From an uncultured Porphyromonadaceae bacterium (lineage in GTDB: Bacteria; Bacteroidota; Bacteroidia; Bacteroidales; Muribaculaceae), in contig CALJBF010000285.1 of assembly GCA_938027385.1 (NCBI GenBank), positions 1-5,046 of the forward strand: a DNA stretch of 5,046 bases. Direction: 5' to 3'. The position numbers were made by a program, and so were the translations under genes. Numbering within the stretch: the stretch's first letter is position 1; each line of letters starts with the position of its first letter. Positions 1 to 5,046 of this stretch are shown piece by piece. The notes below the pieces were generated by a model. It made no database searches. It saw only the letters and a program-made list of their open reading frames with translations, and was not told the DNA's origin.

Positions 1-157
1 GAAGGTGCTGTCGAACTTCCGCATCTATTTCCGTGCGACCAACCTGCTCACGTTCTCTGACTTCAAGCTCTGGGATCCCGAGCTTGTGGGCGAAGGATAC
101 AAGACATATCCGCTGTCGCGCATCATGTCGGTCGGCATCGATTTCACGATTAACTAA
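1..157 (+). CDS. SusC-like TonB-dependent outer-membrane transporter, C-terminal end (partial)
   Basis: Only the last 51 codons are present. They are read in the frame starting at base 2 and end at TAA 155-157; the gene begins outside the window. The visible residues include YFRATNLLTFSDFKLWDP, then YPLSRIMSVGIDFTIN at the end. This is the typical finish of a SusC/RagA transporter: an 'N-L-(L/F)-T-(F/W)-(S/T)' strand-turn near the end, then a 'YP..R....G' segment and a last beta-strand. Known for the family: a 22-strand barrel in the outer membrane that imports glycans or peptides using TonB energy and pairs with a SusD lid. The susD gene starts 17 bases downstream, as expected for a SusC/SusD pair. 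Plug and carboxypeptidase-like domains cannot be seen, so substrate and subclass stay open. Confidence 0.92.
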   Translation, partial: KVLSNFRIYFRATNLLTFSDFKLWDPELVGEGYKTYPLSRIMSVGIDFTIN

Positions 158-174
158 CCAGTCATTATACCGTC

Positions 175-2007
175 ATGAAAAATATATTAAAGAAAATATC
201 AGCAGGCTGTGTCGCAGTGTTGGCTGTTGCGCTCACCGGGTGCAGCTATCTCGACCAGGAGCCTGACGATATGCTTACTGAGGAGATGGCGTTCAACGAC
301 GTCAACCGTGTAAACGGGTGGCTTGCCAACATCTACTCTTATCTGCCCGACCCTGTGTATGAGTGGGGGCAGGCCTACGGCTACAACACCCTGGTCGACG
401 ATGTGCAGATTCCGCTCATGTGGTCCAATTTCGGGTGGTGGTCAGCCGCGGCCAACCAGGGCACCTGGTCAGCCAACAACAACTATAAAGACCGCTGGAA
501 CGAGGCTTACACCTGCGTGCGGAAGGTCAACAAGTTCATCGAGGACGTGCATCCGCTCCCCACTCAGAATCTTTCGCAGGAGGCTGTCGACTACATGATC
601 CTGCAGGCCCGTTTCATGAAGGCCTACATGTATGCCGAGTTGCTCAAGCTCTACGGGCCCTTCCCCCTGGTGCTTGACAAGTTCAGCGCCAATACCTCTG
701 CATCCGAGCTTTTCATGGCACGCACGCCGCTGGAAGAGATTGTCGACTGGCTCGACAAGGAGTTCTATGACCTCTCGAAGGAACTGCCCACGCATGTGGC
801 CAACGGCGCCACGGATTTCGGCCGTTTCACCAAAGGATGCGCCCTGGCATGCCGTGCCGAGGTGCTGATGTTCGCCGCCAGTCCGCTGTTCAACGGAAAC
901 AGCATGTATGCCGGCGTGCGGAATCCCGACGGCACAGCGTTGTTCCCCGCGGCCTACGACAAAGAGAAATGGAAACGTGCGGCTGATGCCGTGCGCGACC
1001 TGCTCGACCTCGCCGAGTCCGGTGTCTATGACCTTTACAGGGAATATACCGACGGCAAACTCGACCCGTTCCTTTCGTTGCAGAACATGTTCCTGGCCAC
1101 TGGCGACTCAAATCCGGAGCTGATCATGATCAACAACAACTCGAACTATGGTGAGCATGACCAGAACAAGATGCCCCGTGGCTCTGCGGGAAACGGCGCA
1201 TACAGTGCCACCCAGAATCTCGTCGACGCGTATTTCACACGCAACGGGTTGCCCATCGACAAGGACCCCGAGTATTCGGAAGACGGTGTGGCCACCGACG
1301 ACATCTACTACCAGACAGCGTGGAACTGGTCTAACCGCGACCGTGTGCCGGGGCTCATTACCCCTGCCGGAACTCCGAAGGCCTTCTGTAACCGCGAACC
1401 CAGGTTCTATGTGTCAATCATCTGGAACGGCGAATATTATCCCAACAGCGACCGTAACGTCGACTTCTGCTACGGCGGCCAGGACGGCGGCCCGAGCTAC
1501 GACTCGCCCCAGTGCGGCTACCTGTTGCGCAAGCGTGCCCACCCCGAGAGCAAGAAGAATCCCGACAATTATCCCTACCGCCACGGCATAATCTTCCGAC
1601 TGGGCGAGTTCTACCTCAGCTATGCCGAGGCGCTCAACGAGTATTACGGCACAGCACGGCAGTCTGAGGCGCTGAAATATCTGAACCTGATCCGTGAGCG
1701 CGCCGGCATACCCCGATATGAAGGTTCGTATTCGCAGGATGAAATGCGAGAGATGATACGCCGCGAGCGCCGCGTCGAACTTGCCGACGAAGGCAAGCGC
1801 TACCACGACCTGCGCCGCTGGCTCACTATGAAACAAGTGCTTTCCGAGCCTATAATGGGATGCAACACGCAGGGCACCAACCTGCAGGATTTCTTCCAGC
1901 GCAAGGTGTTTATGTACCGCACATTCAAGGATCAGCACTATCTCTGGCCTATCTATCAGGACTATCTGGACCGTAACCCCAACCTGGTGCAGAACTACGG
2001 GTATTGA
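175..2007 (+). CDS. SusD/RagB-like glycan-binding outer-membrane lipoprotein
   Basis: A complete 610-residue protein, slightly long for the family (usually about 500-600). The N-terminus is a lipoprotein signal: basic MKNILKK, a hydrophobic stretch, then lipobox LTGC with Cys23 as the lipidated residue. It is followed by SYLDQEPDD, the usual start of mature SusD proteins. Family landmarks in order: DRWNEAYTCVRKVNKFI (106-122); ARFMKAYMYAELLKLYGPFPLV (145-166); ALACRAEVLMFAASPLFNG (223-241), all in the N-terminal TPR-like helical domain; YAEALNEY (483-490); and RRERRVELADEGKRYHDLRRW (529-549) in the C-terminal RagB/SusD domain. It should sit on the cell surface as a lid over the SusC barrel. 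Aromatics are abundant (for example WSNFGWWSAA near residues 83-92), which fits sugar stacking, but the ligand is unknown. The start follows susC by 17 bases, has no Shine-Dalgarno, and is the only ATG that gives a full signal peptide. Confidence 0.97.
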   Translation: MKNILKKISAGCVAVLAVALTGCSYLDQEPDDMLTEEMAFNDVNRVNGWLANIYSYLPDPVYEWGQAYGYNTLVDDVQIPLMWSNFGWWSAAANQGTWSANNNYKDRWNEAYTCVRKVNKFIEDVHPLPTQNLSQEAVDYMILQARFMKAYMYAELLKLYGPFPLVLDKFSANTSASELFMARTPLEEIVDWLDKEFYDLSKELPTHVANGATDFGRFTKGCALACRAEVLMFAASPLFNGNSMYAGVRNPDGTALFPAAYDKEKWKRAADAVRDLLDLAESGVYDLYREYTDGKLDPFLSLQNMFLATGDSNPELIMINNNSNYGEHDQNKMPRGSAGNGAYSATQNLVDAYFTRNGLPIDKDPEYSEDGVATDDIYYQTAWNWSNRDRVPGLITPAGTPKAFCNREPRFYVSIIWNGEYYPNSDRNVDFCYGGQDGGPSYDSPQCGYLLRKRAHPESKKNPDNYPYRHGIIFRLGEFYLSYAEALNEYYGTARQSEALKYLNLIRERAGIPRYEGSYSQDEMREMIRRERRVELADEGKRYHDLRRWLTMKQVLSEPIMGCNTQGTNLQDFFQRKVFMYRTFKDQHYLWPIYQDYLDRNPNLVQNYGY

Positions 2008-2154
2008 TCTTTCCCGCAGATCTGTCATCGTGACCGCATGACCTTCTCGTTCTCTTCTCTCTTCTTCTTTTACTGTCCCACTTTTCAGGGATGCCGCCGC
2101 TCTTCCCGGAGGCTGGCCTCGAGGCATCACGAAAGATTCTTCCAAATAACAATC
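2008..2154 (+). promoter_or_regulatory. Structured, pyrimidine-rich leader between susD and the GH31 gene
   Basis: A 147-base gap, much longer than the 17 bases between susC and susD. Just after the susD stop there are small competing stems: gatct/agatc (2006-2010 with 2018-2022) and gtcat/atgac (2024-2028 with 2038-2042). They are followed by an almost pure C/T stretch at about 2042-2086. A second structure pairs gatgcc (2090-2095) with ggcatc (2123-2128), with inner gcc/ggc pairing (2096-2098 with 2115-2117). It overlaps a 10-base perfect palindrome, gcctcgaggc (2116-2125). I found no clear Bacteroides-type promoter (TAnnTTTG -7 box) here. Reading through from susD is therefore the simplest model, with the structures acting as a partial attenuator or as RNA processing or stability elements. 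The role is inference. Confidence 0.4.
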
Positions 2155-4683
2155 ATGCACAGGATTCTCAAATTCTTAATGTCTTTATCTCTGTTCCTGC
2201 CCGCGTTCGGCAATGCCGGTGTCGTGTATAGGGACGCGAACGTCAGGATTTCGGTGATTTCCGAAGGCGCGGTAAGACTTGAATACGCTCCCGACGGTAA
2301 TTTCATTGACGCCCCGACGCTGCTGGCCGTCGAGCGCGACTATTCCGACATCCAGGGCCGTACACAGGAACGCGGCGGCTTTTTCATCCTGACCACCCGC
2401 GACATGGAGCTCAGGTATCGAAAAAACAGCGGTGATTTCACACCGAAGAACCTTTCGGTAAAATCACTGCGGCACGACGTGAGTTTCACCTGGCGCCCCG
2501 GCGACAGGCAGAAAGCCAATCTCAAAGGCACTTACCGTACTCTTGACGGTTACGACGGAGAAACGTCGGTATATGATAATGGCTCGAAGATGCCCATCGA
2601 GGACGGTCTCCTCGCACGCGACGGATGGACCCTTGTCGACGACAGCCGCGGCCTTCGGTTCGACAACAGCGAATGGCCATGGGTGACAGACACTGCCTCG
2701 ACCGACGGAGCCAGAGACTGGTATCTCCTTGTATACGGCCACGATTACCGGCAGGCACTGAATGATTTCACTAAATTCGCCGGGAAAGTGCCTCTTCCTC
2801 CAAGGTTCGCTTTCGGTTACTGGTGGTCGCGCTACTGGTGTTATACCGACAACGAGCTGCGCCGCCTTGTCTCGGATTTCAAGTCGCACAGCATTCCGCT
2901 GGATGTGCTGGTGATTGACATGGACTGGCATTATACTGAAGAGGGCAAAGGGGGCTGGACGGGCTATACCTGGAACCGTAGTCTTTTCCCCGATCCCAAA
3001 GGCATTCTGAAATTCATCGGTGACAACGACCTGAAGATAACGATGAACCTGCATCCGGCCGGTGGAGTTCACGCTTACGAGGAGCAGTACCCCGAGATGT
3101 GCCGCCTCATGGGGCTTGACCCCGCCGGGGGCAAGACAATTGAATACGAGGGTTCGTCGAAACTGCACATGAAAAGCTGGCTTGATGCCATATTGCACCC
3201 GATGCAGGCCGACGGCGTGTCGTTCTGGTGGCTCGACTGGCAGCAACAGCAGAAAGACAGCAGATTCACGACCCTCGACAACGTCTGGTGGCTCAACTAT
3301 GTGTTTTTCTCTGACATGGAGCGCAATTACCCTCAGCGTCCGATGCTTTACCACCGCTGGGGAGGCCTGGGCAACCACCGCTATCAGATCGGATTCTCTG
3401 GCGACGCCTCCATAACCTGGAACTCGCTTGATTTCCAGCCGTATTTCAACTCTACGGCCTCTAATGTGCTTTACGGTTTCTGGAGCCACGACATCGGTGG
3501 CCATCACATGGGAATCGAACGTATAGAGCCGGAGATGTTCGTGAGATGGATGCAGTTCGGCCAGTACAGCCCCATCCTCCGCACGCACTCAACCAAAAAC
3601 GAGAACCTCAGGAAAGAGCCATGGTCGTTCGACAACGAGCATTACCGGATACTGAAGTCAATCATCGAGCACCGTTACGCAATGTCGCCCTACAACTACA
3701 CTTACGCCCGTGTGGCACATGATACCGGGGTGTCGATGTGTCGTCCCATGTATTATGACTACCCAGAGGCTCCCGAGGCATACGACCCCGCGCTGCGCAA
3801 TGAGTACATGTTCGGCGATCAGATGCTTGTAATGCCTGTGACACGGCCCATGGGCAACGGCGAGTTCTATTCCGAGAGCACTATATGGCTGCCTGACGGC
3901 AACAACTGGTATGAGCTGTCGACCGGAACCATGCTCCGGGGTGGCCAGACGGTGACTCGCCGGTATGCCATAGACGAGATGCCTGTGTTCGTGAAGGCAG
4001 GGAGCATTGTCCCGATGGCTCCGGGTCAGAAGAACCTCCGCAGCAATGATTTCGCTTATGAACTCAACATATATCCCGGTGGCGACGGCCGTTTTGAGAT
4101 ATATGAGGACAACGGCAATGACAAGGCGTACCGTACCGATTTTGCCCGGACATGCGTGACATCCCGATTTGACGGGTCGACACTTACGGTCGACATCGCC
4201 CCGCGCATTGGAAAATATGAAGACATGCCCGCCGAGCGAACTTACTCGGTGCGGGTAAATGGCTATGTGCCTCCGGCCCGGGTGCTGGTTGACGGCATCG
4301 AGACGGAATGCGAGTATGACGGAGACTCGATGTCGCTGCTGGTCGATCTGCCGGATGTGTCGGCCGAAACACCACGGCAGATAGTCGTAAGCTACAGCGG
4401 TGACCCGTATGCGCCGGACGGCATGGTGGGCAAGCTCCACCGCATCGGCAAGGCAATCGCTGCCGTCAAAGACCGCAGGGCTGGTCTGCTCTTTCGCGAA
4501 CGACTGTCGATGCTTGAGTCGGCCGGCCGCGCCATATCATATTCGCCAGACCGGTTCGGCGAGATCGTAGGCCGTTTCGACCGCGATTATGCCGCGCTGC
4601 CGGAGATACTACAAGAGCATGGATTCGACAGCAGTCAGCGCGATCTTTTCCTGAGATACATCAATTATCAACAGAACAAATAA
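2155..4683 (+). CDS. GH31 family alpha-glycosidase, secreted (alpha-glucosidase-like)
   Basis: An 842-residue protein. Start ATG 2155 is chosen because it opens a Sec signal peptide (MHRILK, then a hydrophobic core, likely cut after GNA at residue 21). The frame is open back to 2038, but those 39 residues would bury the signal. There is no lipobox, so it is probably periplasmic. Domains: mutarotase-like beta-sandwich (about 22-200, with NLKGTYRTLDG at 122-132 and EDGLLARDGW at 149-158); GH31 barrel (about 215-560); C-terminal beta-sandwiches including a DUF5110-like part (about 632-710); helical tail (about 757-842). Catalytic features: GYWWSRYW (221-228), VIDMDWH (253-259), nucleophile Asp361 in FWWLDWQQ, acid/base Asp417 in GFSGDASITW, substrate-binding Asp446 in WSHDIGGH, and Arg476/His478 in PILRTHS. 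GH31 enzymes cleave terminal alpha-linked sugars with retention. Which sugar is not decided by the sequence: alpha-glucosidase is the default, alpha-xylosidase or others are possible. It is probably co-transcribed with the SusC/SusD genes. Confidence 0.95.
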   Translation: MHRILKFLMSLSLFLPAFGNAGVVYRDANVRISVISEGAVRLEYAPDGNFIDAPTLLAVERDYSDIQGRTQERGGFFILTTRDMELRYRKNSGDFTPKNLSVKSLRHDVSFTWRPGDRQKANLKGTYRTLDGYDGETSVYDNGSKMPIEDGLLARDGWTLVDDSRGLRFDNSEWPWVTDTASTDGARDWYLLVYGHDYRQALNDFTKFAGKVPLPPRFAFGYWWSRYWCYTDNELRRLVSDFKSHSIPLDVLVIDMDWHYTEEGKGGWTGYTWNRSLFPDPKGILKFIGDNDLKITMNLHPAGGVHAYEEQYPEMCRLMGLDPAGGKTIEYEGSSKLHMKSWLDAILHPMQADGVSFWWLDWQQQQKDSRFTTLDNVWWLNYVFFSDMERNYPQRPMLYHRWGGLGNHRYQIGFSGDASITWNSLDFQPYFNSTASNVLYGFWSHDIGGHHMGIERIEPEMFVRWMQFGQYSPILRTHSTKNENLRKEPWSFDNEHYRILKSIIEHRYAMSPYNYTYARVAHDTGVSMCRPMYYDYPEAPEAYDPALRNEYMFGDQMLVMPVTRPMGNGEFYSESTIWLPDGNNWYELSTGTMLRGGQTVTRRYAIDEMPVFVKAGSIVPMAPGQKNLRSNDFAYELNIYPGGDGRFEIYEDNGNDKAYRTDFARTCVTSRFDGSTLTVDIAPRIGKYEDMPAERTYSVRVNGYVPPARVLVDGIETECEYDGDSMSLLVDLPDVSAETPRQIVVSYSGDPYAPDGMVGKLHRIGKAIAAVKDRRAGLLFRERLSMLESAGRAISYSPDRFGEIVGRFDRDYAALPEILQEHGFDSSQRDLFLRYINYQQNK

Positions 4684-4702
4684 TTCTTGTCAGACTGTAG
4701 AA

Positions 4703-4734
4703 TAAGAGGCAGTTTATTGCAATTTAGAGGCTGT
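4703..4734 (+). repeat. Two near-identical half-sites able to pair with one downstream arm
   Basis: taagaggcagt (4703-4713) and ttagaggctgt (4724-4734) are imperfect direct copies 21 bases apart. Both can pair with the arm at 4749-4762 (taaacagcctctta). The first copy extended to 4716 pairs at 13 of 14 positions. The second forms a perfect 9-bp stem with a shorter loop. Two mutually exclusive hairpins are therefore possible just after the GH31 stop codon. Confidence 0.6.
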
Positions 4735-4760
4735 AAAACATTTATTTTTAAACAGCCTCT
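4726..4760 (+). terminator. Hairpin after the GH31 gene, likely PUL transcript end
   Basis: agaggctgt (4726-4734) pairs perfectly with acagcctct (4752-4760) across a 17-base A/T-rich loop. Inner aaaa/tttt pairs can extend the stem past a short bulge. It lies 42 bases after the GH31 stop codon. A clean T-run does not follow (ttaggttatt), so it may act as a weak terminator or 3'-end stabiliser rather than a textbook intrinsic terminator. AGAGGCTGT...ACAGCCTCT stems are, from memory, common at gene ends in Bacteroidales. Confidence 0.5.
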
Positions 4761-4783
4761 TAGGTTATTGAATCAACTGGAGC

Positions 4784-4818
4784 AGGCATGCGACCGGCGT
4801 TAGCCAGGGCGCATGCCT
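4784..4818 (+). terminator. Second hairpin in the convergent gap
   Basis: aggcatgcg (4784-4792) pairs perfectly with cgcatgcct (4810-4818). An inner ggc/gcc stem (4796-4798 with 4803-4805) closes a gtta loop. It is followed on the + strand by ttatta, a short T-rich tail, so it best fits a backup terminator for the GH31 transcript. On the minus strand no T-run follows the stem. Confidence 0.5.
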
Positions 4819-4852
4819 TTATTACGGCGCAATAAAAAAGGCGCGAAAAATA

Positions 4853-4893
4853 AACGGTGCGTCATGACCGCTAAGCGCGGTTGACACACCGTT
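4853..4893 (-). terminator. Strong intrinsic terminator of the DUF4295 gene
   Basis: A long stem: aacggtg (4853-4859) with caccgtt (4887-4893), then one C-A mismatch, gtca (4861-4864) with tgac (4882-4885), a two-base bulge, and accgc (4867-4871) with gcggt (4877-4881), closing on a five-base loop. Read on the minus strand, the stem runs straight into TTTATTTTT (4854-4846), a proper U-tract. It begins 44 bases after the minus-strand stop codon. On the + strand it is followed a few bases later by attttta, so it may also stop leftover transcription from the GH31 side. Confidence 0.8.
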
Positions 4894-4937
4894 ATGGGAT
4901 TTTTATCTGGTGCAATGTGCTTCAGACAGGGCCTCAA

Positions 4938-5046
4938 TTATTTAAGAAGGTCCTTAACGGCTTCGTTGGGAACCATCTGCTCCTGGAAGGTGTAGGCGCC
5001 GGTCTTGGGCGACTTCACCATCTTGATGACTTTGGAGTAGGTGCGG
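4938..5046 (-). CDS. DUF4295 family small protein (probable bL38-type ribosomal protein), C-terminal part
   Basis: The last 35 codons and the stop (complement of 4938-4940) are visible; the 5' end lies outside the window. The peptide begins RTYSKVIKMVKSPKTGAY and continues TFQEQMVPNEAVKDLLK. This matches my recollection of the DUF4295 family, basic proteins of about 50 residues found only in Bacteroidota, with the signature 'K-V-(I/V)-K-M-V-K-S-P-K-(T/S)-G-A-Y...VPN'. About 15 N-terminal residues are therefore missing. The gene usually follows rpmB and rpmG (L28 and L33), which should lie just past the right edge. I believe this family corresponds to bL38, the extra large-subunit protein seen in the Flavobacterium johnsoniae ribosome structure; that link is from memory. 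It converges on the PUL and ends at its own terminator. Confidence 0.85.
   Translation of the reverse strand, partial: RTYSKVIKMVKSPKTGAYTFQEQMVPNEAVKDLLK

Noticed and set aside
33..266. 77-codon frame overlapping the susC/susD junction
   Set aside because: It overlaps both the SusC end and the SusD signal peptide in another frame; the peptide is Ser/Arg-rich with no family resemblance.
1148..1591. 147-codon + strand frame inside the SusD gene
   Set aside because: An alternative frame of the SusD coding sequence with Thr/Arg/Pro-biased composition typical of a shifted reading.
2017..2024. 8-base palindrome cagatctg as an operator site
   Set aside because: Too short to support a regulator-binding claim, and it overlaps a small stem at the end of the SusD gene.
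1414..2160. 248-codon open frame on the minus strand opposite the end of the SusD gene
   Set aside because: It lies antisense to a well-supported SusD protein. It has no recognisable domain, and its low-complexity Ala/Val/Leu content is what the complement of GC-rich coding sequence produces.
2464..3588. 374-codon open frame on the minus strand opposite the GH31 gene
   Set aside because: The length is striking, but it is fully antisense to the mutarotase and catalytic domains of GH31, shows no family motif, and is explained by the biased codon use of the sense gene.
3658..4440. 260-codon open frame on the minus strand opposite the GH31 C-terminal half
   Set aside because: Antisense to conserved GH31 sequence, rich in His, Arg and Val without any recognisable fold or signal. 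A shadow frame.
4827..4844. Short gcgc/gcgc inverted repeat around an A-run
   Set aside because: Only four or five pairs, self-complementary, and inside the U-tract region of the minus-strand terminator; not enough to call a separate element.

Overview
The window looks like Bacteroidota DNA, most likely order Bacteroidales. It carries the end of a SusC gene, a SusD gene and a secreted glycoside hydrolase on the + strand, which is the hallmark of a polysaccharide utilization locus (PUL). The start codons lack Shine-Dalgarno sequences, as is usual in this phylum. At the right edge there is a small Bacteroidota-specific protein of the DUF4295 type. The fairly high GC content and heavy use of C- or G-ending codons would suit a Muribaculaceae-like gut lineage, but that placement is a guess.

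Layout: 1-157 is the 3' end of a SusC-like TonB-dependent transporter gene. 175-2007 is a complete SusD-like surface glycan-binding lipoprotein of 610 aa. 2008-2154 is a pyrimidine-rich, hairpin-containing intergenic leader. 2155-4683 is a complete GH31 family glycosidase of 842 aa with a Sec signal peptide. 4684-4937 is a 254-bp convergent intergenic region with three hairpins, at least one of which is a good terminator for the minus strand. 4938-5046 (minus strand) is the 3' part of a DUF4295 gene, a small ribosome-associated protein normally encoded after rpmB and rpmG.

Working model: SusD captures an oligosaccharide at the cell surface, SusC imports it across the outer membrane with TonB energy, and the GH31 enzyme removes alpha-linked terminal sugars in the periplasm. 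The three genes are probably one transcript. The substrate cannot be fixed from this window. An alpha-glucan or another alpha-glycoside is likely, but GH31 also contains alpha-xylosidases, alpha-galactosidases and other specificities.

Nothing here is clearly a new system. The points most worth checking are the non-textbook GH31 nucleophile motif (WWLDWQQ), its C-terminal helical tail, the structured leader before the GH31 gene, the competing hairpins after it, and the junction between a PUL and a ribosomal-protein locus.
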